A DNA stretch of 45,178 nucleotides, taken from the NCBI GenBank assembly GCA_903932155.1, contig CAIZFH010000293.1, positions 1-45,178 of the forward strand, given 5' to 3'. Position 1 is the first letter of the stretch, and every line of letters begins with the position of its first letter. Below, in pieces: positions 33,327 to 41,961 of this stretch. The position numbers and the translations under genes were made by a program. The DNA comes from an uncultured Granulicella sp. (GTDB taxonomy: Bacteria; Acidobacteriota; Terriglobia; Terriglobales; Acidobacteriaceae). The notes below the pieces were generated by a model that made no database searches, was not told the DNA's origin, and was given only the letters and a program-made list of their open reading frames with translations.

Positions 33327-34340
33327 GTGACTACGACCACATTGGACTCACCCAACCACGAACAGAGCGGTACTGCGGCCGCCACCAAGCGGGTACTACT
33401 TTTGAAGCCACGGGGCTTCTGCGCGGGCGTGGTTCGCGCCATCGACATAGTGCAGATCGCGCTGGAGACATTTGGCGCCCCGATCTATGTGCGCAAGGAG
33501 ATCGTCCATAACAGCTATGTTGTGACGGACCTGGCGAAGAAGGGGGCGATCTTTGTCAACGAGCTGGACGAGGTTCCGGAGGGGGCTCGGGTGATCTACT
33601 CGGCGCATGGCGTCTCACCGGCTGTGCGTGAGCACGCCAGGGAGCGGAAGCTGAAGGTGATCGACGCGACTTGCCCACTGGTGACGAAGGTCCATCTGGA
33701 GGCGGTAAAGTTCTCCCGGGAGGGGTATTCGCTAGTGCTGGTGGGGCATCGCGATCACGAAGAGGTGGAAGGGACGCAGGGTGAGGCGCCGGAGGTGACT
33801 CAGGTGGTGTCGACGGTGGAAGAGGTGGACAAGCTGGTGGTCCCCGATCCCAATAAGGTTGCGTATCTGACTCAGACGACGCTGTCTCTGGACGAGGCAC
33901 GGTATATGATCGATGCGCTGAAGCGGAAGTTCCCCAACATTATCGGGCCCCATGCGCAGGACATCTGCTATGCGACGGAGAACCGGCAGGTAGCGGTGAA
34001 GAATGTGGCGCACGGCGCGGACCTGGTGCTGGTGGTGGGATCGAAGAACAGCTCGAACTCGAACCGGCTTGTTGAGGTATCGAAGAACCTGCACACAAAC
34101 TCCTACCTGATCGATTCGGCGGACGCGATCCAGACCGAATGGCTTGTGGGCGTTAATACGGTTGCCGTGACGGCAGGCGCGTCTGCTCCCGAGGTTGTGG
34201 TGCAGCATGTGGTTGATTATCTGCAGGAGATGGGGTATGGGTCGGTTGATGAGGTTGAGGTGATGCCAGAAAATGTGCGCTTCGGACTACCGCCGGAGAT
34301 TGTGCAGGCGATTGCGTCAGCCCCTCCGGTCCAGCAATAA
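33327..34340 (+). CDS. ispH: 4-hydroxy-3-methylbut-2-enyl diphosphate reductase IspH
   Basis: About 337 aa. The last enzyme of the MEP pathway; reduces HMBPP to IPP and DMAPP with a [4Fe-4S] cluster. The three cluster cysteines are seen in GFCAGV (Cys32), DATCPLV and DICYATENRQ, the substrate His in SAHGV and GHRDHEE, and the catalytic Glu in TENRQ. A GTG at 33327 is chosen because the fold begins at KRVLLLKPRGFCAGV; an ATG at 33156 would add 57 residues from repeat DNA. TATACT lies 7 nt before the GTG and no ribosome site is visible, so the mRNA may be leaderless. It supplies isoprenoid units for the hopanoid genes that follow. Confidence 0.93.
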   Translation: MTTTTLDSPNHEQSGTAAATKRVLLLKPRGFCAGVVRAIDIVQIALETFGAPIYVRKEIVHNSYVVTDLAKKGAIFVNELDEVPEGARVIYSAHGVSPAVREHARERKLKVIDATCPLVTKVHLEAVKFSREGYSLVLVGHRDHEEVEGTQGEAPEVTQVVSTVEEVDKLVVPDPNKVAYLTQTTLSLDEARYMIDALKRKFPNIIGPHAQDICYATENRQVAVKNVAHGADLVLVVGSKNSSNSNRLVEVSKNLHTNSYLIDSADAIQTEWLVGVNTVAVTAGASAPEVVVQHVVDYLQEMGYGSVDEVEVMPENVRFGLPPEIVQAIASAPPVQQ

Positions 34341-34444
34341 ATCGCAATCTACGCAGGCCGGTTTGCAAAGAAGCCTGCGAGTTGCAATTCCACAGAGCCA
34401 AGCAGCGATGAAACAGAGTCTGGCGATCCAGAGAGATTGAAACG

Positions 34445-36475
34445 ATGAGTTCAACATCCGGGAATCCGAAGGCGGCGTCTGCAATGCCCGCGCGGCCTCG
34501 CTATGGCCGGATGGACCTTGGTTTGGACCAGGTGTCCGAGGGCATCACACGGGCGACGGAGTGGCTGCTTGGCCAGCAGCACGCGGATGGCTACTGGTGC
34601 GGCGAACTGGAAGCCGACTCGATGCTGGAGTCGGACTACATTTTTCTGCACACCATGCTGGGGACGGGCGATCGCGGCAAGATGGAGCGCGCAGTCAACG
34701 AGATACTGCGCCATCAGAACGCGGACGGAGGGTGGAGCATCTACCCCAACGGGCCCTCAAACATCTCTCTTGGGGTGAAGGCATACCTGGCTCTGAAGTT
34801 GATGGGCTGGTCCGCGGACCACCCGGTGCTGGTGAAGGCCCGGGAGTGGATACTGGCCCATGGCGGGGTGACGGAATGCAACACGTTCAGCAAGATCTAT
34901 CTGTGCTCGCTGGGTCAATATGACTACGATGCGGTACCCGCAGTGCCGCCTGAGATCGTTCTCTTCCCCAACTGGTTCTATTTCAATATCTACGAGATTT
35001 CTGCGTGGTCGCGGGCGATCCTGGTACCGCTGTCGATCATCTATGCGAAGAAGCCGTTCAAGAAGATTCCGACGGAGCAGGGGATTGACGAGCTGTTCGT
35101 GGGCGGGCGCAAGAAGGCAAACCTACACCTGAAGTGGGACCGCAAACGACCGATCGGGTGGCGGAATTTTTTTCTTCTGCTGGACCGGATGACGCACTGG
35201 TTTGAACGCATCCACATCCGTCCTCTGCGCAAGATGGCATTGGAGCAGGCGGAGAAGTGGCTGCTGGCACGCTTCGAGATGTCGGACGGACTGGGCGCGA
35301 TCTATCCCGCGATGGTGAATGCGATTGTGGCCCTAGCATGCCTGGGATATACCCAGGACGATCCGCAGTTTATCCGCGCGATGGATGAGTTCGAGAAGCT
35401 GGGCATCGACAACCCGCGTGGCGAGCTGGGCTATCCCACCCCGACCTTTCGCATGCAGCCCTGCATGTCGCCTGTATGGGATACGGCGTATGCCGTCTTC
35501 GCGCTGGGCGAGGCTGGAGTGGCGAAGAACGATCCCCGGCTGCTGAAGGCGGCGGACTGGCTACTGTCGAAGGAAGTGCGCCACAAGGGCGACTGGGCTG
35601 AGAGCGTGAAGAACGTGGCTGCGGGCGGCTGGTACTTCGAGTTCAACAATGAGTTTTATCCTGACGTGGACGACTCCGCGCAGGTGTTGCTGGCGTTGAA
35701 CCAGGTACGCAACCCGCGCGAACGTTACCAACATACGATCGCACAACGCGCACTGGACTGGATCTTCGCGATGCAGTGCAAGAACGGCGGATGGGCGAGC
35801 TTTGACCGCGACAATACCAAGATGATCTTCCAGTACATTCCGTTTGCCGACCACAACGCGATGCTGGACCCGCCGACGGTGGACATTACAGGACGGATTC
35901 TGGAGATGCTCGCTAGCTACGGCTTCACTCGGCGCGACAAACGAGTGGAGCGGGCGATGCAGTTTGTACTCGATCAGCAGCAGTCCGACGGAAGCTGGTT
36001 CGGGCGCTGGGGCGTGAACTATCTATATGGGACATTTCTGGTGCTGCGCGGACTGGAGGCGATGGGCATGTGGAGCCACGAGCCGCCGATTGTGCAGGCG
36101 GCGGAGTGGATTCGCATGGTGCAGAACGCGGACGGCGGATGGGGCGAGACCTGCGACAGCTACGACGATCCCGGACAGCGCGGCATCGGACCGAGCACTC
36201 CGTCGCAGACAGCGTGGGCGGTGCTGGGGCTGCTGGCGGCAGGCGATACCAGATCGGATTCGGTGGCAAAGGGGATACGGTGGCTGGTGTCGAAGCAGAC
36301 GCCGAACGGGACGTGGGAGGAGTCGGCGGAGGGACGCAACGGCGAGGCGATCTATACCGGCACTGGATTTCCGCGCGTGTTTTACCTGGCTTACCACTTG
36401 TATCGCGACTATTTCCCGCTGCTGGCGCTGACGACCTACAAGCGGGTGATGGAACGAGAGGCTGGGGCAGCGTAG
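34445..36475 (+). CDS. shc: Squalene-hopene cyclase
   Basis: A 676-aa monotopic membrane enzyme that cyclises squalene to hopene and hopanol. The catalytic acid motif DVDD is at 407-410, followed by SAQVLLAL. Multiple QW repeats are visible (QNADGGWSIY, QCKNGGWASFD, QQSDGSWFGRWG, QNADGGWGETC, QTPNGTWEES). Length is normal, and the C-terminal GTGFPRVFYLAYHLYRDYFPL is typical. The start has AGAGA upstream. It lies 104 bp after ispH, and downstream are the side-chain genes hpnH, hpnA and hpnG. Confidence 0.97.
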   Translation: MSSTSGNPKAASAMPARPRYGRMDLGLDQVSEGITRATEWLLGQQHADGYWCGELEADSMLESDYIFLHTMLGTGDRGKMERAVNEILRHQNADGGWSIYPNGPSNISLGVKAYLALKLMGWSADHPVLVKAREWILAHGGVTECNTFSKIYLCSLGQYDYDAVPAVPPEIVLFPNWFYFNIYEISAWSRAILVPLSIIYAKKPFKKIPTEQGIDELFVGGRKKANLHLKWDRKRPIGWRNFFLLLDRMTHWFERIHIRPLRKMALEQAEKWLLARFEMSDGLGAIYPAMVNAIVALACLGYTQDDPQFIRAMDEFEKLGIDNPRGELGYPTPTFRMQPCMSPVWDTAYAVFALGEAGVAKNDPRLLKAADWLLSKEVRHKGDWAESVKNVAAGGWYFEFNNEFYPDVDDSAQVLLALNQVRNPRERYQHTIAQRALDWIFAMQCKNGGWASFDRDNTKMIFQYIPFADHNAMLDPPTVDITGRILEMLASYGFTRRDKRVERAMQFVLDQQQSDGSWFGRWGVNYLYGTFLVLRGLEAMGMWSHEPPIVQAAEWIRMVQNADGGWGETCDSYDDPGQRGIGPSTPSQTAWAVLGLLAAGDTRSDSVAKGIRWLVSKQTPNGTWEESAEGRNGEAIYTGTGFPRVFYLAYHLYRDYFPLLALTTYKRVMEREAGAA

Positions 36476-36483
36476 AAACGGTT

Positions 36484-36497
36484 GTGAGTTGTGAGTT
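36484..36497. repeat. Heptamer tandem duplication
   Basis: GTGAGTT occurs twice in tandem in the 72-bp gap between shc and the BI-1-family gene; GTT before and GG after extend the pattern slightly. Confidence 0.45.
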
Positions 36498-36547
36498 GGC
36501 GGCATACTACCCCGGTGCAAGCTGATTTGAAATAGGGAGAAAGCGCA

Positions 36548-37318
36548 ATGGCACTGATGAAGACATCCAATCCGGCACTGGGCGACAAGACGTTTAGCGA
36601 TCTTGCCCTTACGCAGTACGGGGGAGCTGCCGAAGCGGCTGGCCGGATGACGCTGAGCGGCACGGTGAACAAGACGGGCATCCTGCTGTTGTGTGCAATT
36701 GCAACCGCGAGTTGGACATGGCATCTATTTCTGCAATCGCGCGATATGGCGGATGTGTCGGTGTGGATGATGGGGGGACTGTTCGGCGGATTCATCTGCG
36801 CGATGGTAACAATCTTCAAGAAAGAGTGGTCGCCGGTGACGGCGCCGGTTTACGCGCTGCTGGAGGGACTGGCGCTGGGCGGCATCTCGGCGGTGTTCGA
36901 CGTGCGCTATCCGGGCATAGGAATTCAGGCGGTGAGCCTGACCTTTGGCACGCTGTTTGTGCTGCTGCTGGCGTATAGCTCGGGACTGATCAAGGTGACG
37001 GACAAGTTTCGCCTGGGGATCGTCGCTGCCACCGGCGGCATCTTTGTGTTCTATATGCTGCAGATGCTACTGGGGTTCTTTGGCGTACATTTCACTACGA
37101 TCAACGGATCGGGACCCATTGGGATCGGATTCAGCCTGATTGTGGTGGCGATTGCTGCGCTGAATCTGGTGCTCGATTTCGATTTTATCGAGCAGGGAGT
37201 GAGGGTGGGCGCTCCCAAATACATGGAGTGGTATGGGGCGTTCGGAATCATGGTCACACTGGTGTGGCTCTATCTGGAGATTTTGCGTCTGCTCTCCAAG
37301 ATGCGCAGCAGAAATTAG
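36548..37318 (+). CDS. Bax inhibitor-1/YccA family membrane protein
   Basis: A 256-aa protein with seven hydrophobic segments from about residue 45 to 250 (GILLLCAIATASWTW; VSVWMMGGLFGGFICAMVTIF; APVYALLEGLALGGISAVF; LIVVAIAALNLVLDFDFIEQG; WYGAFGIMVTLVWLYLEIL). The LALGGIS region and the DFDFIEQGV turn are characteristic of the BI-1-like YccA/YbhL group. Members may act as pH-dependent ion or Ca2+ leak channels and protease modulators, but the bacterial role is open. GGGAGAAAG lies before the ATG. It is embedded between shc and hpnH in the same direction. Confidence 0.88.
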   Translation: MALMKTSNPALGDKTFSDLALTQYGGAAEAAGRMTLSGTVNKTGILLLCAIATASWTWHLFLQSRDMADVSVWMMGGLFGGFICAMVTIFKKEWSPVTAPVYALLEGLALGGISAVFDVRYPGIGIQAVSLTFGTLFVLLLAYSSGLIKVTDKFRLGIVAATGGIFVFYMLQMLLGFFGVHFTTINGSGPIGIGFSLIVVAIAALNLVLDFDFIEQGVRVGAPKYMEWYGAFGIMVTLVWLYLEILRLLSKMRSRN

Positions 37319-37400
37319 TAGCAGGAAGCACCTGGGCCTTGGCGTAATTACTCAATTGCTCGATTGATTTTGTGTCCCTAACGGGAGAGGAGAACAACGG

Positions 37401-38543
37401 ATGGCAGTACCGATCTCACAAATGTGGACCGTCGCGACTTATGTGCTGAAGCAGAAGCTGAAGGGGCGCAAACGGTACCCACTTGTTCTGATGCTGGAGC
37501 CGCTGTTCCGCTGTAACCTGGCTTGCGCCGGGTGCGGAAAGATCCAGTATCCCGCGCACATTCTGAAGGCGGAGCTGACGCCGGAGGAGTGCTTTAAAGC
37601 GGTGGAGGAGTGCGGCACACCGATGGTATCCATCCCCGGCGGAGAGCCTTTGCTGCACCCACAGATGCCGGAGATTGTGGCCGGGCTGGTGGCGCGCAAG
37701 AAGTACGTCTACATGTGCACCAACGCACTGCTGCTGAAAGAGAAGCTGCACCTGTTCAAACCGAGCAAGTACCTCTCGTTCAGCGTGCATGTGGATGGGC
37801 AGCGCGAGCACCACGATTTTTCGGTATGCCGCGAGGGCGGGTACGACATAGCGATGGAGGGCGTGCGGGCTGCGGTTGCGGCGGGGTTCCGGGTGACGAC
37901 GAATACCACGCTGTTCGACGGGGCTGATCCGGCGAGCGTGCGCGCGCACTTCGACGAGATGATGGCGGCGGGCGTTGAAAGCATGATGGTGTCGCCGGGT
38001 TACACCTACGACAAGGCTCCGGACCAGAACCACTTTCTGGGCAAGGCACGCTCGCGCAGGTTGTTTCGGGCGATCCTGTCGAACCGCAAGAAGAGTTGGG
38101 AGTTCAATACGCATCCGCTGTTCTCGGAGTATCTGATGGGGAAGCAGCACTTCGAGTGCACACCATGGGGGATGCCGACGTATTCGATCTTTGGATGGCA
38201 GAAGCCGTGCTATCTGCTGCAGGACGGCTACGCCGATACCTTCCAGGAGTTGCTGGATACGGTCGAGTGGGAAAACTACGGCGCGAAGAGCGGGAACCCG
38301 AAGTGCGCCAACTGCATGGTTCACTCCGGACACGAGGCTTCGGCGGTGGACTATAACTTCAGTTCGCTGAAGGGATTTCTGGTGACAGCGAAGAAGTACA
38401 TCTTTCCATCGCAGTATACGGATGAGGCTGCGCTGAAGCTGCTGAATGAGTGGCCGAAGGCGCAGCACGGGCCGCTGGTGCAGATTGCGGATGCGGCAGG
38501 GACGGCACAAGCGGCGGAGTTACAGGGGGTTTCCGGTGAATAG
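37401..38543 (+). CDS. hpnH: Adenosyl-hopene transferase HpnH (radical SAM)
   Basis: A 380-aa radical-SAM enzyme that joins the 5'-deoxyadenosyl radical to diploptene, giving adenosylhopane, the first C35 side-chain step. The cluster cysteines are Cys38, Cys42 and Cys45 in CNLACAGC. SIPGGEPLLHP is the SAM-binding GGE motif. A C-terminal Cys-rich region (FECTPWGMPTYS; CANCMVHSGHE) is typical of HpnH. GAGAGGAG lies about 10 nt before the ATG. The stop is 1 nt before the next ATG, so the following small gene is co-translated. Confidence 0.96.
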   Translation: MAVPISQMWTVATYVLKQKLKGRKRYPLVLMLEPLFRCNLACAGCGKIQYPAHILKAELTPEECFKAVEECGTPMVSIPGGEPLLHPQMPEIVAGLVARKKYVYMCTNALLLKEKLHLFKPSKYLSFSVHVDGQREHHDFSVCREGGYDIAMEGVRAAVAAGFRVTTNTTLFDGADPASVRAHFDEMMAAGVESMMVSPGYTYDKAPDQNHFLGKARSRRLFRAILSNRKKSWEFNTHPLFSEYLMGKQHFECTPWGMPTYSIFGWQKPCYLLQDGYADTFQELLDTVEWENYGAKSGNPKCANCMVHSGHEASAVDYNFSSLKGFLVTAKKYIFPSQYTDEAALKLLNEWPKAQHGPLVQIADAAGTAQAAELQGVSGE

Positions 38544-38544
38544 C

Positions 38545-38973
38545 ATGACGCAGGATGCAGCGAAGACAGCGCAGATGAACGCCGACGAGATGGAGATTGC
38601 GGCGGGGCGCGCGCGCGAGCAGCTTGAGGGATGGGTGCCCGAACTGGCCGGCGAGGACGAGATTCGCGAGGCGCTGGAGAAGGCCTTCGACTATCGCGGC
38701 GATATTACACTGACGCGCAAGGATGGCAGCAAGGTGGAGGGCTATCTCTACGATCGGCGAACGGGTGCGACGCTGGCGGAGTCGGTGGTGCGGATTATGC
38801 CTTCAGACCGGGGCAGCAGGGTGAACATCCCCTATACCGAGATTGCGGCGCTGGCGTTCACGGGGCGTGACAACGCAGCGGGGAAGACGTTCGACGCGTG
38901 GGTGAAGAAGTACTGGGAAAAGAAGGCCGCCGGTGAGAAGAATATTCAGATTGAGCCGGAGAAGCTGGACTAG
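38545..38973 (+). CDS. Small protein of unknown function in the hopanoid operon
   Basis: A 142-aa protein I do not recognise. The N-terminal 45 residues are helical and acidic (NADEMEIAAGRAREQLEGWVPEL). The rest looks like a small beta-barrel, perhaps Sm- or SH3-like (FDYRGDITLTRKDGSKVEGYLYDRRTGATLAESVVRIM; VNIPYTEIAALAFTG), ending in a Lys/Glu-rich tail. No signal peptide or membrane helix, so cytoplasmic. GGTGA lies 6 nt before ATG 38545; a GTG at 38536 overlapping hpnH is also possible. Its tight placement between hpnH and hpnA suggests a role in hopanoid side-chain synthesis or its regulation. Confidence 0.8.
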   Translation: MTQDAAKTAQMNADEMEIAAGRAREQLEGWVPELAGEDEIREALEKAFDYRGDITLTRKDGSKVEGYLYDRRTGATLAESVVRIMPSDRGSRVNIPYTEIAALAFTGRDNAAGKTFDAWVKKYWEKKAAGEKNIQIEPEKLD

Positions 38974-39012
38974 GCACTTCGTGCCGTTCTCGACGCTTCG
39001 CGTAAAGACCCA

Positions 39013-40035
39013 ATGAAAGTCTTTCTTACGGGTTCTACCGGGTTTGTCGGCAGTCATGTGGCGCGGGCTTACACCGCGGCAGGTGCGGAGATGCGCCTGC
39101 TGACGCGCAAGACCAGCAGGATGGCGGCGATTGAAGGGCTGGCGGCGGATGTGGTGGTCGGCGACCTGCGACAGCCGGAGTCGCTGCGGACTGCGGTGCG
39201 CGGATGCGATGCGCTGGTGCATGTGGCGGCGGACTATAGGCTGTGGGTGCGCGATCCGAAGGAGATGTACGCTGCGAATGTGGATGGCACGCGGGAACTA
39301 CTGAGGCTGGCGCGCGAGGAGGGCGTGGCGAAGGTGGTCTATACGTCGAGCGTGGCGACGATGGGCTTCAAGATGGATGGCACGATTGTGGATGAAGATA
39401 CGCCGGTGTCGCTGGAGGAGATGATTGGGCCGTACAAGCGGTCGAAGTTCATGGCTGAGCAAGAGGCGATCCAGGCGGCGCACGCGGGGCAGCATGTGAT
39501 GATCCTGAATCCGACAACGCCGATTGGCGCGGGCGACGCCAAGCCGACGCCGACAGGGCGGATTGTGGTGGACTTTCTGAATCGCAAGTTTCCGGCGTAT
39601 GTGGATACGGGGCTGAACCTGGTGGACGTTGCAGAAGTGGCGCGGATGCATGTTGTGGCGCTGGAGCAGGGCACGCCGGGCGAGAGATACATCCTGGGTG
39701 GTGAGAACCTGTCACTGAAGCAGATACTGGACCGCATGTCTGCGATTACGGGACTGCCATCGCCGACGATGAAGGTTCCTCACGCGGTGGCGCTGACGTT
39801 TGCGTTCTTCGACGAGATAATTATGGGCAGGCTGCTGGACAAAGAACCGCGCGCTACCGTGGAAGAGGTGCGGATGTCACGCAAGCAGATGTTTGCGCTG
39901 TCAGCGAAGGCGGAGCGCGATCTGGGATTTCGTGTGTTGCCGGTGTACAACGCACTGCGCGCGGCGATTGAGTGGTTTGTGGCGCATGGCTACGCACCGC
40001 CGCCGGTGAGCATAACGCAGGGCGGGCTGCAATGA
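39013..40035 (+). CDS. hpnA: Hopanoid-associated sugar epimerase HpnA (SDR family)
   Basis: A 340-aa extended short-chain dehydrogenase. The NAD(P)-binding motif GSTGFVGSHV is at residues 7-16, and the catalytic pair is in GPYKRSKFMAE (YxxxK) with TSS upstream. The segment HVAADYRLWVRDPKEMY is distinctive for HpnA. The exact reaction of HpnA in hopanoid biosynthesis is not settled. No strong ribosome site precedes the ATG. Its stop overlaps the hpnG start (ATGA), so the two are translationally coupled. Confidence 0.94.
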   Translation: MKVFLTGSTGFVGSHVARAYTAAGAEMRLLTRKTSRMAAIEGLAADVVVGDLRQPESLRTAVRGCDALVHVAADYRLWVRDPKEMYAANVDGTRELLRLAREEGVAKVVYTSSVATMGFKMDGTIVDEDTPVSLEEMIGPYKRSKFMAEQEAIQAAHAGQHVMILNPTTPIGAGDAKPTPTGRIVVDFLNRKFPAYVDTGLNLVDVAEVARMHVVALEQGTPGERYILGGENLSLKQILDRMSAITGLPSPTMKVPHAVALTFAFFDEIIMGRLLDKEPRATVEEVRMSRKQMFALSAKAERDLGFRVLPVYNALRAAIEWFVAHGYAPPPVSITQGGLQ

Positions 40036-40763
40036 GGATTGGAATTATTGCCGCGCTGCCTGGGGAATTGAAGCCTCTGGTGAAAGGCTGGAAGCGCGTG
40101 CCGACGCGGCAGCAATTTGTATATATGTGGACGAAGGATGCTGGTTGCGACACATGGATTGTAGTCTGCGGCGGGATGGGCACCGAGGCTGCAACAAGAG
40201 CCTTTGCGCAGGCAGAGGCAGACGGCCCGCTGGATATGGCGCTGTCGATTGGCTGGGCAGGCGCGTTGCGAGAAGAAGGATATCCGGGTGAGTTTCACAT
40301 TCCGAATATTGTGGTGAATGCACAGACCGGAGAGAGATTTGTTCTGGCCGAGCGAGAGAAGCCGGATGTGTTGGTGACGACGGCACAGGTGGTGAATGAG
40401 GCGGAGAAGCGACGGCTGGCGGAGACCTACGGCGGCATGCTTGTGGATATGGAATCCGCGACGATTGCGCGGTTGGCGCAGATGCGCGGTATACCATTTT
40501 GTTGCATGAAGATTATTACGGATGATGTGAGCGCGAGGCTGCCCAATCTCAATCCGTTTATCAATGCGATGGGACAGATGAAGATGGCGAAATTGATTGG
40601 GTATGTGCTTCTGCGCCCCGGCTATTGGCCTGGGTTAATTCAGTTGGGCAGGGCAAGTGCGAACGGGGCGAACTCTTTAGCCTCTACAATCCTTCATTTT
40701 CTCATTCATGACAAACCACGCGATTTGTATGAAATTATTCGAACAGGTGCAATTCCAGATTGA
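40032..40763 (+). CDS. hpnG: Hopanoid phosphorylase HpnG
   Basis: A 243-aa nucleoside-phosphorylase-family protein. The N-terminus MRIGIIAALPGELKPL and the segment VDMESATIARLAQMRGIPF are the family motifs (MTA/SAH nucleosidase-like). HpnG removes adenine from adenosylhopane, yielding ribosylhopane or its phosphate. The ATG at 40032 overlaps the hpnA stop by four bases; an upstream in-frame start at 39972 would lie inside hpnA. The stop TGA shares its A with the next ATG (TGATG). Confidence 0.93.
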   Translation: MRIGIIAALPGELKPLVKGWKRVPTRQQFVYMWTKDAGCDTWIVVCGGMGTEAATRAFAQAEADGPLDMALSIGWAGALREEGYPGEFHIPNIVVNAQTGERFVLAEREKPDVLVTTAQVVNEAEKRRLAETYGGMLVDMESATIARLAQMRGIPFCCMKIITDDVSARLPNLNPFINAMGQMKMAKLIGYVLLRPGYWPGLIQLGRASANGANSLASTILHFLIHDKPRDLYEIIRTGAIPD

Positions 40764-41875
40764 TGAGTGAAACCAATAACAATATTCCGGCGACGATGCG
40801 TGCGGCAGTGTATCGCGAGGTGAACGACGTGCGGGTGGAGACGGTGCCGGTGCCCGTGAACGCCGACGGATCGATTGGCGAGGGCGAGGTGCTGGTGCGC
40901 ATCGATACCTGCGGGATCTGCGGGACGGACCTGAAGAAGATCCATTCGGGATCGCACTCAGCGCCGCGCATCTTTGGGCACGAGATGGCGGGGACGATTG
41001 CGATGGTGGGCGACGGCGTGATGGGCTTCGCCGTCGGCGACCGCGTGATGGCATATCACCACATTCCGTGTGGCCAGTGCTATTACTGCCGCAAGCAGAC
41101 CTTTGCGCAGTGCGAGACGTACAAGAAGGTGGGATGTACGGCGGGATTTGCGGCGGCAGGCGGCGGGTTTGCGGAGTACATCCGGGTGATGGACTGGATC
41201 GTCGGACGGGAGGGGAAGACTGCTGGGCTGGTTAAGATTCCCGAAGACATTCCGCTGGAGCAGGCATCGTTTATCGAGCCGGTGAATACCTGCTACAAGG
41301 CAGTGCGGCAGTTGCGATTGCAGACGGATGAGACGGTGCTGGTGATGGGGCAGGGGCCGATTGGGATTCTGCTGGCGGCGCTGGCGAAGCGGACTGGAGC
41401 GACGGTGCTGACCAGCGATCTGTACGCCGAGCGGCATGCGATTGCGGCGAAGTTCGGGCTGGACCGGCCTCTGGGTGCGCGGGGCGATGTGGTGGCGGCT
41501 GCGAAGGAGGCGACGGAGGGACGCGGTGCAGACGTGGCGCTAGTGGCGGTGGGCGCGGACACGCTGATCCGTACCGCAATGGAGGCGATCCGGCCAGGTG
41601 GACGAGTGATGCTGTTTGCGTCGACGCAACACGGCGAGACACTCTTCGATCCGGCGGCGGTGTGCATGGACGAGAAGACGCTGATGGGGTCGTATTCAGC
41701 ATCGGTGACCATAAATGATGATGTGGCGAAGCTGGTGTTCGAAGGGTATCGCGACGGCAGTTTCGACCTGACGCGGCTGATCTCTCACCGGTATTCGCTG
41801 GAGGACGCGGTTGCGGCGATTGACCTGGCGTCGCACCCTCAGGCTGACTCGATGAAGATCGTGATCAAGCCTTAA
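40763..41875 (+). CDS. Zinc-dependent medium-chain alcohol dehydrogenase in the hopanoid operon
   Basis: A 370-aa MDR-family dehydrogenase. Catalytic zinc ligands are in CGICGTDL and GHEMAG; the structural zinc cysteines are in CGQCYYCRKQTFAQC; the Rossmann motif is VLVMGQGPIGILLAAL. It is closest in look to the sorbitol/threonine dehydrogenase group, which act on polyols. Its ATG overlaps the hpnG stop by one base, so it is translated with the hopanoid genes. Conversion of ribosylhopane to bacteriohopanetetrol needs reduction of the opened ribose aldehyde, so this enzyme is a candidate. Fold is certain; the role is inference. Confidence 0.9.
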   Translation: MSETNNNIPATMRAAVYREVNDVRVETVPVPVNADGSIGEGEVLVRIDTCGICGTDLKKIHSGSHSAPRIFGHEMAGTIAMVGDGVMGFAVGDRVMAYHHIPCGQCYYCRKQTFAQCETYKKVGCTAGFAAAGGGFAEYIRVMDWIVGREGKTAGLVKIPEDIPLEQASFIEPVNTCYKAVRQLRLQTDETVLVMGQGPIGILLAALAKRTGATVLTSDLYAERHAIAAKFGLDRPLGARGDVVAAAKEATEGRGADVALVAVGADTLIRTAMEAIRPGGRVMLFASTQHGETLFDPAAVCMDEKTLMGSYSASVTINDDVAKLVFEGYRDGSFDLTRLISHRYSLEDAVAAIDLASHPQADSMKIVIKP

Positions 41876-41961
41876 GGGGCCATGCCGGGTAAGGACACAT
41901 TGACGAACGTTGTGTGCCGTGGAATGATTCCGGCAAACATAAAGTACCGCGAGAAGAGGCC

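Noticed and set aside
37416-38510. 364-codon open frame antisense to hpnH
   Set aside because: Arg/His/Leu-rich translation with no family resemblance; hpnH is certain.
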